Assembly: GCA_902489795.1 (NCBI GenBank)
Contig: CABUBU010000004.1
Coordinates: forward strand, 1-64,000
DNA: 64,000 nucleotides
Source of the DNA: an uncultured Azospirillum sp.
Lineage (GTDB): Bacteria; Pseudomonadota; Alphaproteobacteria; RF32; CAG-239
Direction: 5' to 3'
Each line of letters starts with the position of its first letter. The stretch's first letter is position 1. Positions 17,254 to 25,450 of this stretch are shown piece by piece. The notes beneath the pieces are model-generated. The model was not told the origin of the DNA. It made no database searches and saw nothing but the letters and a program-made list of their open reading frames with translations. Position numbers and translations under genes: made by a program.

Positions 17254-17389
17254 ATAAACAAGTGCGTTCTCTTTTTTCTTTAGTTTTTAACATAAATTGC
17301 ACAGCTTCAAAAGTTTGAGGTCTAACGATTGCCTGATGTTGACCGTCATATATGGCAAATGTCTTTTCCGGTGTTAAAGAATCATCCAT
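17129..17389 (-). pseudogene. fragment of a large serine recombinase
   Basis: The 86-codon frame contains HQAIVRPQTFEAVQFMLK and GILRGLLTCGCCNSPM. This is the recombinase-domain-to-zinc-ribbon junction of large serine recombinases (CxxC, normally followed by a second cysteine pair). The catalytic serine domain and the rest of the C terminus are missing, so it is not functional. The match fades after about residue 75 (towards 17165-17195), where a deletion joins it to the plus-strand fragment. It follows DUF2924 by 12 bp, an order often seen in alphaproteobacterial elements. Confidence 0.7.
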
Positions 17390-17401
17390 TTTTTCAAGAA
17401 G

Positions 17402-17599
17402 CTATTTGGTTTTAGCATCTAGCCTGCCAAAACGTAATTCCTGTAAACAGTGGGTAACACGCCATATAAAGAATTTTTTGCTTGTTGTTGCTTTGGGTGG
17501 CTCTTGATTATAAAGGGATAGATACAATTTTTTCAGTTCAGAAAAAGTAAGATTAAATATTTCTCTTAAATCAACATTCAAATCAGGCATTTTTATCAT
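17402..17599 (-). CDS. DUF2924 family protein, shortened
   Basis: This 65-aa protein is of DUF2924 type. It has the start of the domain (FSELKKLYLSLYNQEPP) and RVTHCLQELRFGRLDAKT. Full members are about 130-150 aa and usually lie immediately upstream of a site-specific serine recombinase; here the second half is missing. It overlaps the preceding 53-aa ORF by 17 bp, with a ctcctg-complement ribosome site (caggagg) inside that ORF. It is probably a relic of the same mobile element. Confidence 0.6.
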   Translation of the reverse strand: MIKMPDLNVDLREIFNLTFSELKKLYLSLYNQEPPKATTSKKFFIWRVTHCLQELRFGRLDAKTK

Positions 17600-17741
17600 A
17601 CTGACCTCCTGCTTGATGAATGTTTGGAATAACAGATAAGTCCAGTAGATTATTGCTGTTCACGTCACTTTCTTGCTCATTTAAAAGTTCGGTAACCGGA
17701 GCACTTAAAAGTTCTAACAACTGCTCAAATTCAAAATTCAC
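17583..17741 (-). CDS. small protein upstream of DUF2924, 53 aa
   Basis: It starts with GTG (NFEFEQLLELLSAPVTELLNE...) seven bases after ggagag, and ends inside the start of the DUF2924 gene. It is acidic and helical. A short ORF at this place is usual in DUF2924-recombinase modules. The stretch 17742-18045 downstream on the plus strand has no gene I can support; it is AT-rich and lies between this element and tRNA-Ile. Confidence 0.5.
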   Translation of the reverse strand: MNFEFEQLLELLSAPVTELLNEQESDVNSNNLLDLSVIPNIHQAGGQYDKNA

Positions 17742-18045
17742 AAAACTCTCCTGTTATGATTAAACACAACAGGAACACCCGTTAAAAAATCAAAACTGTT
17801 TCCATTTTTTTTATTTTTGTTATGGTTAAGTGTTCGCTTATTTGTATGGCGCGCCATAAAGAACAAAAATCATCAAAAACGTAGCACATTGAAACAATAC
17901 ATTTTTTTCTCGATATAAGCTCTGAGTAAAAGTATCTTTTTTGCCGATAAATTCAAAAAAACGCTCCCCAAAAAAGGATATAAAAAGAGAGATAAAGTTT
18001 AGACCAAGTAAGTCAAAACCGCGCAAATTGTGGGCTTTTGAGGGT

Positions 18046-18077
18046 ACAAAAAAGCTCCGATTATTAATCGAAGCTTT
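18046..18077 (-). terminator. terminator of tRNA-Ile2
   Basis: AAGCTCCGAT and ATCGAAGCTT pair at 9 of 10 positions, with a T run on the minus strand, 6 bp after the tRNA CCA. Confidence 0.8.
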
Positions 18078-18082
18078 AACAA

Positions 18083-18159
18083 TGGTGGGCCCTGCCTGAC
18101 TCGAACAGGCGACCAGACCGTTATGAGCGGCCTGCTCTAACCAACTGAGCTAAGGGCCC
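18083..18159 (-). tRNA. tRNA-Ile2 (CAT anticodon, probably lysidine-modified)
   Basis: This is a 77-nt cloverleaf with the CCA encoded. It has acceptor GGGCCCT, D arm TAGCTCAGTTGGTTAGAGCA, anticodon loop CTCATAA, and T arm CCTGTTCGAGTCAGG. The body is close to E. coli tRNA-Ile2 (ileX type) rather than to initiator or elongator tRNA-Met. The CAT anticodon is therefore expected to be modified by TilS to read AUA. Confidence 0.9.
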
Positions 18160-18345
18160 GGCATTTGAAAACGGTTAAAAAATAGGCCAAATATTCTCCG
18201 AAGTCAAGCGCTTTTTGGGCACCCCGCCGATCCGCGCCGCGGGAAATGCGGAAACCGCGCCGAAAAGAATTGACTTCCCTTCTGCTTTACACTACAATTT
18301 CACTGCTTTACATACGGATTATGTTTAACTTTTAATTATATTATC

Positions 18346-19026
18346 ATGAACAAGATTGATGAAATCATCCAAAAATGGGGCAACAGGGAAGAAGCCTACC
18401 GCTTGTATCGTCTTGTCCTTTTTGACTATTACCTCACCCGCTATTTTGAACTGACGGAAAGAAAACTCGACGGAATTAAACATCACGGAATTAACGACAA
18501 AGCCCTGATCAACCTTTTGTTCGTCTGCCTCAACAGCGTGGAAAAGGAAAGCTGCGGCCTGTTTGAAGCGTTTCGTAATTTTAAAATCGTCTGCGGCTGG
18601 AGCCGGCGGATACTTACCGTTTCGCAGCCCGACGTCGAACGTTTGTTCGTACTCATTCCCGAACACCGTTCCAATAACGGGAAATGGGAAAAACGCCCGG
18701 CCGGGCAACGGACAAAAATCTGGACGGCTCTCGGCGAAAAAAGAATTGCCGACTATATCCGGGATTCTTCGGTCGGACATTACGCGCGCCTGATTGACCG
18801 CGGCGTTGACGAAGTGCTGGAAAAACTGCCGCCGTACTGTCTGGTCGACCTGACGGCCGGACGCCGCGCTCAAAGCGAATGGGTCGAATGGATCAATCGC
18901 ACCGCCCGAATGCACCTGACCAACGACATCGCCGTCGGATCCGCCGGCCGTTATTATGACATTTGCAAGCGCTTTTCGACGCAAATGCTGGAAGAAGACA
19001 AAATGCTCCTGCTGAGCGGCCTTTAG
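18346..19026 (+). CDS. hypothetical protein, 226 aa
   Basis: I do not recognise this protein. It is soluble and mostly helical, with a conserved-looking C-terminal part (SVGHYARLIDRGVDEVLEKL, then IAVGSAGRYYDICKRF). There is no signal peptide, membrane helix or catalytic signature. It is a single gene with its own terminator, convergent with queH. Confidence 0.7.
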   Translation: MNKIDEIIQKWGNREEAYRLYRLVLFDYYLTRYFELTERKLDGIKHHGINDKALINLLFVCLNSVEKESCGLFEAFRNFKIVCGWSRRILTVSQPDVERLFVLIPEHRSNNGKWEKRPAGQRTKIWTALGEKRIADYIRDSSVGHYARLIDRGVDEVLEKLPPYCLVDLTAGRRAQSEWVEWINRTARMHLTNDIAVGSAGRYYDICKRFSTQMLEEDKMLLLSGL

Positions 19027-19039
19027 CGCATCCTGCCTC

Positions 19040-19077
19040 AAAAACACCGGACTTTTCACAGTTCCGGTGTTTTTTTA
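19040..19077. terminator. shared terminator between the hypothetical gene and queH
   Basis: ACACCGGA and TCCGGTGT form an 8-bp stem extended by A/T pairs, with seven T. The queH stop codon lies in its loop, so it serves the plus-strand gene and overlaps the end of queH. Confidence 0.75.
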
Positions 19078-19616
19078 TCCGCCGTTTCCCGCACCCGGGG
19101 TTTGCAACCGCAGTAATCCTGGGCATAAAGCCCCAATTCGCGGATCAGTAGCTGCCGCCGCTCCTGCATGCCGCCCTTGCGCCCTTCAATTTCGACATAC
19201 GGCACGCCGCATTCCGCCGAAGCCTTCTGCGCCGCACGGTTCACCTGCGCCAGATCCTTATAGCGGGAAACGCCCAACACGGACGCCACCGCGTCAAAAC
19301 CGTTCTCCCTTGCATATTCCATAACCCGCTTTAACCGCATGTAAAAGCACACGTCGCAGCGGCGGCCCCGTTCGGGTTCGTTTTCCAGCCCCTTTATCAG
19401 GTTGCGCCAACGTTCGTTGTCATATTCCAGTTCAATAAACGGAATTTTCCGCGCCACGCACAAACGCCGGTTTTCTTCTCTTCTTTTTTCATATTCGGCC
19501 GCCGGCACGATATTCGGATTATAAAACGCCACCGCAAAATCATACCCGTCCCGCGCCATTTTTTCGATCACCGCACAGCAACAGGGCGCACAGCAGGACA
19601 ACAGCAATATTTTCAT
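19056..19616 (-). CDS. queH: epoxyqueuosine reductase QueH
   Basis: This 186-aa protein is of the DUF208/QueH family, which reduces epoxyqueuosine to queuosine in tRNA wobble position 34 without cobalamin. The N-terminal LLLSCCAPCCCAVIE carries the vicinal Cys and CxxC, and the middle has RCDVCFYMRLKR. Near the end YCGC supplies the last cysteines; these sets bind the 4Fe-4S cluster and second metal site. The start at 19616 fits the family, which begins directly before the Cys motif; the longer frame to 19739 overlaps the neighbour's terminator. QueH is typical of anaerobes and replaces QueG. Confidence 0.92.
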   Translation of the reverse strand: MKILLLSCCAPCCCAVIEKMARDGYDFAVAFYNPNIVPAAEYEKRREENRRLCVARKIPFIELEYDNERWRNLIKGLENEPERGRRCDVCFYMRLKRVMEYARENGFDAVASVLGVSRYKDLAQVNRAAQKASAECGVPYVEIEGRKGGMQERRQLLIRELGLYAQDYCGCKPRVRETADKKTPEL

Positions 19617-19669
19617 TCTTTTACACCTTCCGCACCGTTTTTCGGTTTTATAGCACAAATTTCGCAAAA

Positions 19670-19708
19670 TGCAACAAGCCCGGTCAGCATAATGCTGTCC
19701 GGGCCTGT
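19670..19708 (-). terminator. hairpin after the macro-domain gene
   Basis: GCCCGGtCAGCAT / ATGCTGtCCGGGC is a near-perfect 12-bp stem 24 bp past the stop codon. The T run is weak. Confidence 0.55.
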
Positions 19709-19731
19709 TTGCAAAACATCGGGTCAACGGC

Positions 19732-20328
19732 TCAGGCATTCCTCATCAGACTGCGGCGGTTAACCTCGTTCCATATTTCCAGCTCGTCGTTGACGTAAGC
19801 GCGGTAACTTTTCTTTCCGGCCACGTTTTTATAATCCCGGAAAGCCTTGTCACCCTTGAAAATGCAAATCGTCACGTTTTTCAAAAATCCCTGCGCCAGC
19901 GGGGCATAACTTTCGATTGCCGAAAGCATCGCCTTGGCCGACCGGGTAAAACTCAGACTGCCGCTTTTGCCGGTTCCGAGAGCGGGCATAACGATCCTGT
20001 CAAGACCGTTTCTTTCGGCTTCGGCCAAAGCGGCAAAAGTCGAAAGCTGCACCACATTGAAAGCATCCGGCGCTGACACGCCCAAAAGGGAAACGTTAAG
20101 CATCTTGACACCGTCACGGCCGTCGGTAACGAAAGAATAACCGAAAGGAAGCCGTCTCTGGCGGACAACAACGGCATAATCGCGAATACCGCAAAAATGA
20201 CCGTTCTGACTTAAAATACCGGACACTCCGGTCAACGACATTTTATCGGCAAATTGAGGAACGACAAAACCCTTTGCCTCCACACTCAAAACATTGCCTT
20301 GCACGATTTCTACAGAAATTTTTTTCAT
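19732..20328 (-). CDS. macro-domain protein (ADP-ribose binding)
   Basis: This 198-aa protein has a macro domain covering about residues 1-150. It opens ISVEIVQGNVLSVEAKGFVVP and ends IVMPALGTGKSGSLSFTRSAKAML, the glycine loop that cradles ADP-ribose. The usual DAIVNAAN motif is altered to AKGFVVPQFAD, so hydrolase activity is uncertain and it may only bind. The tail (about 165-198) is unrelated. The start at 20328 follows a GGGA site; the longer frame to 20481 crosses the mnmA promoter region. Confidence 0.75.
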   Translation of the reverse strand: MKKISVEIVQGNVLSVEAKGFVVPQFADKMSLTGVSGILSQNGHFCGIRDYAVVVRQRRLPFGYSFVTDGRDGVKMLNVSLLGVSAPDAFNVVQLSTFAALAEAERNGLDRIVMPALGTGKSGSLSFTRSAKAMLSAIESYAPLAQGFLKNVTICIFKGDKAFRDYKNVAGKKSYRAYVNDELEIWNEVNRRSLMRNA

Positions 20329-20531
20329 ATTCCCAATGATTAAATTAATAATTTTAAAACACTTTAATATACCCAAATGCGGCAATTTTGTCAATTTGAT
20401 TTTACTCAACACGGCGAACAAACCGCCGGCCAGTTTTCCGCATTTTTTTACATTCCGGCAAAAAAATCTTGATTCCGCCAAATTTAACGGACATAATCAG
20501 ACAGATAAATGCCAACGATCAGGAACAACAA

Positions 20532-21602
20532 ATGAAAATTTTAGTCGGATTGAGCGGCGGTGTAGATTCCGCAGCAACAGCCTATCTTTTGAAACGTGAC
20601 GGTCACGATGTGATTGGCGCCACCATGTCCATCTGGGACAAAAACACCAACTTCCGCGGCAGTGCTTCAGCCGATTCCTGCTTCAGCCCGCATGAGGAAA
20701 AGGATGTGGAATCCGCCCGCAAAATCTGCCGCGAACTCGACATTCCCTATTATGTTTTCGACTGCGCGGAAGAATACAAACGGATCGTGCTGCACAATTT
20801 TAAACAGGAGTACACCGCCGGCCGCACGCCCAACCCCTGCGTGTGGTGCAACGCCGTTGTTAAATTCGAAGCGCTGCCGGCAGCCGCCCGCAAAGCCGGC
20901 CTTGACTTTGACAAATTCGCCACCGGCCACTATGCCCGTCTCGATTTTGACGACAGTGCCAGCCGTTGGCATCTCCGCCGCGGCATTGATCCGAAAAAAG
21001 ACCAGTCCTATTTTCTTTACCGTCTTTCTCAACAACAGCTTGGCCGCATTCTGCTGCCGCTCGGCGGTTATCAAAAGGCCGAAGTGCGGGAATTTGCCCG
21101 GCTGGCCGGGTTGGAAGTCTGCGACAAGCCGGACAGTCAGGACTTTTACAACGGCGACATCAACGATATTTTGCAAAAAGAACCGGAACCGGGAAACTTT
21201 GTCGACAAAGAGGGAAAAGTTCTCGGCCGCCATCAGGGAATCTGGAACTATACCATCGGCCAGCGCCGCGGCATGGGCATTTCTTCCGAACGACCGCTTT
21301 ACGTCATCGGCATCAATCCCGAACGGCGGGAAGTGATGCTCGGACACGACAGCGACACGCTTCGTGCTTCTCTCACTTGCGAAAACCTGAGCTGGCTTTC
21401 AATCCCCGGTATTGAGCGGCCACGGCCGGTAACGGTCAAAATCCGTTCGTCACAAACACCAGTCGCCGCATTGCTGTCGATGATCGGCGAAGACAAGGCA
21501 GAAATCCGCTTCGACGATATGCAGAAAGCGGTAGCACCCGGACAAAGCGCCGTATTTTACGACGGCGACACGGTTCTCGGCGGCGGCATCATCTGCCGCT
21601 GA
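20532..21602 (+). CDS. mnmA: tRNA-specific 2-thiouridylase MnmA, NPCxxC variant
   Basis: This 356-aa enzyme thiolates U34 of Lys, Glu and Gln tRNAs. The PP-loop SGGVDS is at 8-13. RTPNPCVWCN carries Cys103 and Cys106, and ATGHYARL and KDQSYFLYRL follow. The second catalytic Cys of the E. coli enzyme (Cys199 in TGICF) is absent: the matching place reads KPDSQDFYNGD at about 200-210. This variant, with both cysteines in NPCxxC, is common in anaerobes and may use an Fe-S cluster; that is inference. The start at 20532 matches the family's MK-hydrophobic opening. It overlaps dsbD tail to tail by 14 bp. Confidence 0.93.
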   Translation: MKILVGLSGGVDSAATAYLLKRDGHDVIGATMSIWDKNTNFRGSASADSCFSPHEEKDVESARKICRELDIPYYVFDCAEEYKRIVLHNFKQEYTAGRTPNPCVWCNAVVKFEALPAAARKAGLDFDKFATGHYARLDFDDSASRWHLRRGIDPKKDQSYFLYRLSQQQLGRILLPLGGYQKAEVREFARLAGLEVCDKPDSQDFYNGDINDILQKEPEPGNFVDKEGKVLGRHQGIWNYTIGQRRGMGISSERPLYVIGINPERREVMLGHDSDTLRASLTCENLSWLSIPGIERPRPVTVKIRSSQTPVAALLSMIGEDKAEIRFDDMQKAVAPGQSAVFYDGDTVLGGGIICR

Positions 21603-23142
21603 AAGCTTCCTTGAAATCGTCAATATCCGGCAGCTGCGGCAGCAGTTTGTAATCTCCCTGGCCGTTATAATACACATAAAGCGGTATGCTGCTGCGGCCG
21701 AAAGCCGCCAGCGCCCGGGAAATTTCCGGACTGCGGTTAGTCCAGTCTGCTTTGAACAGACGCACCTTATGCTTTTTGACCAAGCGGGCAAAATCCTGCC
21801 CCGAAAACACCGACTTTTCGTTGACCAGACAGGTGATACACCATTTGGCGGTAAAATTGAGCAAAACCTTTTCACCGCTTTCAAGCGCGGCTTCCACTTT
21901 TTCCGGCCGGTAAGGTTCCCATGCCGACGGCACCGTTTCCGCCCCGCTCCACAATACCCACAGCAGCCAGCCGCAGGTTGCAAGCATCGGCAGGGCAAAC
22001 AGTTTTTTTACCGTTTCCATCCAGCGTCCCGGCCGCGGCAAAATCTTCTTCAGCGCCGCTGGATAAATGCCCGCCAGAAAGAACGGCAGTGCATAGCCGA
22101 CACCCAGCATCAGAAATACCGGATAGTAAAAATAAGCCGGTCGGTCGGTCGTCAGTGCCCAGCCGACGGCAGCGCCCATAAACGGCGCCGTGCAGGGACT
22201 GGCGATTAAAACAGCCAGAAGCCCGGTCATAAACGAACCGGCGGGAAGATATTTCAAACTCCAGTTGATTTTGATGACATTTAAGAACATCAGCGCCAGA
22301 AGCAGAAACAGCAGTGCCATCGCAGCGACGAAATAAGGCGACTGCAGCTGAAAGCCCCAGCCGATTTCCGCCCCCCGGTACCGCAACCAGGAAAGCAGCG
22401 CTGCGGTCAGGACAAAGCAGGAAAGAACGCCGCCCGCATATTGAAAAGCCTCGACGACATTGCGGCGGCGTTCCTTTTCTCCGGTTACCGACATAATTTT
22501 GATAAACAAAATCGGAAAAACACAGGGCATAAAGTTAAGAACGATTCCTCCGGCAAACGCCAGCAGCAGAATTTCCAGCCAGCCGCCGGATGACTGCGCC
22601 TTTTCCGCCCCGGCATAGGGCGAACGACCGGCGGAATTTTTGCCCGGCAGGGACGAAACTGCAAACAGGCCGGGAACGTTTTTCGCCGGCGTCGCGGCAA
22701 AAACTTCCGGCGTCAGCTTAAAGGCCAGACTTTCCGGCACACATTCCCCGTTGCAGGCCATCCAGGAAATTTCCAGATCCGGCATTTCGCCCGCCGCCTT
22801 GTCCAGCACCGCGGAATACGCGGCCGGCCGGCGGTAGACGTTCAACCCGTAACCTTCGTAAATGATGTCTTCGCCTTCGCTCCACTCTTCGGCCACCAGG
22901 CGATGGTCATGAAGCCGCCATTCGACTTTGGTCGGCAAACCGACTTCGCCGGGATTGTGCGAATATATCTGCCAGCCGTTCTGCGGTTCAATTTTCAGCT
23001 TCACCCGGATCTGCCCGCCGTCCTCAACCGCGGAAACCTCGACCGCGTTACGCGGCGTCTGTTTGCGCACCGCCGCGTCGGCACCGGCGGCGGCAAGCGT
23101 CAGAACAAGCGGCAGCAGACAGCGCAGAAAAACTTTTTTCAT
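21589..23142 (-). CDS. dsbD: thiol:disulfide interchange protein DsbD
   Basis: This 517-aa inner-membrane protein carries electrons from cytoplasmic thioredoxin to periplasmic thiol proteins. It has a signal peptide (1-23) and an N-terminal periplasmic domain with WMACNGECVPES. A membrane domain of about eight helices follows, with its first conserved Cys in NFMPCVFPILFIKI and the second near IASPCTAPFMGAA. A C-terminal thioredoxin-like domain with KWCITC is at about 431-437. All redox Cys are present. It starts directly after the stop codon of the phosphatidyltransferase gene, so the two are co-transcribed. Confidence 0.93.
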   Translation of the reverse strand: MKKVFLRCLLPLVLTLAAAGADAAVRKQTPRNAVEVSAVEDGGQIRVKLKIEPQNGWQIYSHNPGEVGLPTKVEWRLHDHRLVAEEWSEGEDIIYEGYGLNVYRRPAAYSAVLDKAAGEMPDLEISWMACNGECVPESLAFKLTPEVFAATPAKNVPGLFAVSSLPGKNSAGRSPYAGAEKAQSSGGWLEILLLAFAGGIVLNFMPCVFPILFIKIMSVTGEKERRRNVVEAFQYAGGVLSCFVLTAALLSWLRYRGAEIGWGFQLQSPYFVAAMALLFLLLALMFLNVIKINWSLKYLPAGSFMTGLLAVLIASPCTAPFMGAAVGWALTTDRPAYFYYPVFLMLGVGYALPFFLAGIYPAALKKILPRPGRWMETVKKLFALPMLATCGWLLWVLWSGAETVPSAWEPYRPEKVEAALESGEKVLLNFTAKWCITCLVNEKSVFSGQDFARLVKKHKVRLFKADWTNRSPEISRALAAFGRSSIPLYVYYNGQGDYKLLPQLPDIDDFKEAFSGR

Positions 23143-23859
23143 TTACTTTCCTTTGCGGAAGGGAACGATCACAAAATTGTAATAAGCGGCAACGATCATG
23201 CTGAAAGCCTTGATCAGCGACAATACGCCGAGCAGAATCGCCATCACCGGAAACCAGCCGGGAAACAGACAGAGAATCATCAGCGCGATCAGCGTTTCCG
23301 ACCCCTGAGCCAGACCGCCGAGATAAAAAGGCGAATGGTCAAGGTTAAGCTGCCGGTCGGCATGGTTTTTGTAGGCAACCACCGAATAGGCCAGCATCGC
23401 GCAGCCGGCAGCGGCAAAACCGAACAGCATGCAGGCCGCGGCCAGGCCGTTTTCGGCCGGGTCGGCAAGGGCAAAGGCAAAAATGACGCCGCCGTAGAAA
23501 ATATAGTCAAGCGTCGCATCGAGGAAAACGCCGAAATCGGTTACTTTGGTCGACCGGGCAATAGCACCGTCCAAACCGTCGCAAAAGCGGTTCAGCAAAA
23601 TGGCAAGCAAAGCCCACCCGTACATTTCCATAGCAATAAAATTGACAGCAAACACACCGATGACAAATCCGCTCCAACTGACCGCGTTGGCCGAAATGCC
23701 GATCTGTCCGAGATAAGTTCCGGCCACGTTGATTTTGTTGTAAGCCTTGGCATATATTTTGCGCGACAGCGCCGTAATGTAGGCGCATTGCTCTTTAATC
23801 CGCAGGTTGCGCCAGAAGTCTTTTACTTTTTGCTTGAGAATTCGGAAATATTCTTTCAT
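23143..23859 (-). CDS. CDP-alcohol phosphatidyltransferase family protein
   Basis: This 238-aa integral membrane enzyme has the full motif DGLDGAIARSTKVTDFGVFLDATLDY (D-G-x2-D-G-x2-A-R-x8-G-x3-D-x3-D), followed by several hydrophobic helices. The family joins CDP-diacylglycerol or a CDP-activated group to an alcohol to make phospholipids. The acceptor cannot be told from sequence. The start at 23859 is taken because the longer frame begins in the promoter region shared with apbE. The stop codon touches the dsbD start. Confidence 0.85.
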   Translation of the reverse strand: MKEYFRILKQKVKDFWRNLRIKEQCAYITALSRKIYAKAYNKINVAGTYLGQIGISANAVSWSGFVIGVFAVNFIAMEMYGWALLAILLNRFCDGLDGAIARSTKVTDFGVFLDATLDYIFYGGVIFAFALADPAENGLAAACMLFGFAAAGCAMLAYSVVAYKNHADRQLNLDHSPFYLGGLAQGSETLIALMILCLFPGWFPVMAILLGVLSLIKAFSMIVAAYYNFVIVPFRKGK

Positions 23860-23946
23860 AATGAATTGCCTTTCATAAAAAACGACTATTTTATTGATAA
23901 GATAACACAAAATAATAAAATTTTTACTAATTCCGGACCCGAAAAC

Positions 23947-24963
23947 ATGCGCCTTTTAAAATATATTCTCATTTTTATCATCGTTGCCGCCTGCATTTTC
24001 CGGCTGTGGCAGGAACGCCCGTCCTACGAAACGATTTCCGGCCGGACCATGGGCACCTACTACGGCATCAAAATCAAAAACTCTCCCGCTGCCGCCGACC
24101 TCGCCGCGGAAATAGAAAAAACGCTGACCGAAGTCAATGCGGAAATGTCTGTTTTCGACCCGGATTCGGAACTGTCAAAAATCAACGCCGCCCCCGCGGA
24201 ACAATGGCTGGAACTTTCCGAACCGATGCGAAAGGTGATGAAAAAGGCCCATGAAATATACCGCCTGAGCGGCGGCGCTTTCGATCCCACCGTCGGCCGG
24301 CTGATCGACCTTTGGGGATTCGGCGTCAAAAAAGAAAAAAAACGTCCCGACGACAAAGAAATACGGGCATTGCTGGCGGTTTCGGGGTTTGACAAGATCC
24401 GCTTCGGCCAAGATTATCAAAAACTGAAAAAAGACAACGGCGAAGTCACGCTTAACCTTTCGGCCATTGCCAAAGGCTACGGCGTCGACCGCGTGGCGGA
24501 AAAACTGGAAGAACTCGGCATTCGCGACTACGTGGTCGAAATCGGCGGCGAAGTGCGGGCAGCCGGCCGCAAATCGGAAGACGTTGACGGCTGGAACATC
24601 GGCATCGTCAAACCGGAAGGACATTATACCGAAAACGCCTACGTCATTACCGTCAAAAACCACGCCGTCGCCACTTCCGGCGACTATCGCAACTTTTATT
24701 ACGACGGCAGCAGGAAATTTTCCCACACCATCTCGCCCCAAACCGGCTATCCGGTTGAAAACGATCTGGCGTCCGTCACCGTATTTCACGCCGACTGCAT
24801 GACTGCCGACGCTCTGGCCACCGCCCTAACAGCCATGGGCGAAAAAGAAGCCCTCGCTTTTGCCGAAGAAAACGACCTGGCCGTTATTCTGTTCGTCCGC
24901 GGCGGCAGCGGCATCGTTCCGCAGTTTTCGTCAGAAGCCAAAAAAATGACGGGAGAAAAATAA
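23947..24963 (+). CDS. apbE: FAD:protein FMN transferase ApbE
   Basis: This 338-aa flavin transferase attaches FMN through a phosphoester to Thr in (S/T)GA(T/S) motifs of RnfD and RnfG. An N-terminal membrane anchor or lipoprotein-like signal (YILIFIIVAACIF) is followed by TMGTYYGI, LSAIAKGYGVDRVAEKL and VVEIGGEVRAAGRK. The Mg-binding DCMTADALATALTAMG comes near the end. It sits at the head of the rnf operon, where its substrates are encoded. The start is the ATG at 23947; a longer open frame extends upstream antisense to the neighbouring gene and is not real. Confidence 0.93.
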   Translation: MRLLKYILIFIIVAACIFRLWQERPSYETISGRTMGTYYGIKIKNSPAAADLAAEIEKTLTEVNAEMSVFDPDSELSKINAAPAEQWLELSEPMRKVMKKAHEIYRLSGGAFDPTVGRLIDLWGFGVKKEKKRPDDKEIRALLAVSGFDKIRFGQDYQKLKKDNGEVTLNLSAIAKGYGVDRVAEKLEELGIRDYVVEIGGEVRAAGRKSEDVDGWNIGIVKPEGHYTENAYVITVKNHAVATSGDYRNFYYDGSRKFSHTISPQTGYPVENDLASVTVFHADCMTADALATALTAMGEKEALAFAEENDLAVILFVRGGSGIVPQFSSEAKKMTGEK

Positions 24964-24964
24964 A

Positions 24965-25372
24965 ATGGAAACCCACGAACGCGCCGGCATCATAACCGCC
25001 GTCGGCAAACACACGGTCACGGTAACCTTCAAACGATCGGAAGCCTGCGGCGGCTGCGCCGTCAGAAACTTCTGCCACGCCGGAAACGACGGCGAAAACA
25101 AGGTAGAAATCAAAGTTGCGGACGCTTCGTCCTATCGTGTCGGCGAACGGGTCACACTGACGATCAGCGAAAAAAGCGCCGTCTATGCAGCTTTCATCGC
25201 CTATGCACTGCCGCTTGTCCTCACGCTTGCCGGCCTGTTCATTCCGCTTGCCGCCGGCGCCGGGGAAGACACCGCCGCATTTTCCGCGCTGGCGGCGCCC
25301 GCTCTTTATTACCTGCTGCTGTTTTTCTTCCGCCGACATATCGGGGCAAAAACAGAAATTAAATTGCGATAA
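24965..25372 (+). CDS. RseC/MucC family (SoxR-reducing system) protein
   Basis: This 135-aa inner-membrane protein has a Cys-rich N-terminal part, CGGCAVRNFCH plus Cys28, then two hydrophobic helices (about 75-96 and 102-121). The family includes RseC and RnfH-neighbour proteins and is often encoded with rnf genes. It may pass electrons or help assemble the complex. The start lies 1 bp after the apbE stop codon, in the same operon. Confidence 0.85.
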   Translation: METHERAGIITAVGKHTVTVTFKRSEACGGCAVRNFCHAGNDGENKVEIKVADASSYRVGERVTLTISEKSAVYAAFIAYALPLVLTLAGLFIPLAAGAGEDTAAFSALAAPALYYLLLFFFRRHIGAKTEIKLR

Positions 25373-25450
25373 GTGCAAAAAAAGATTTTGCATCCCCTGA
25401 ATTTATGTTATGTATAAACGCATAATTTATAAATTCTCAAGAGAGTTGCC

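Noticed and set aside
17838..18026. 62-codon hydrophobic frame on the minus strand before tRNA-Ile2
   Set aside because: Needs a TTG start, has no ribosome site and consists of T-rich low-complexity codons.
22903..23946. Long N-terminal extension of apbE
   Set aside because: It runs antisense through dsbD and the phosphatidyltransferase gene; ApbE proteins begin near 23947.
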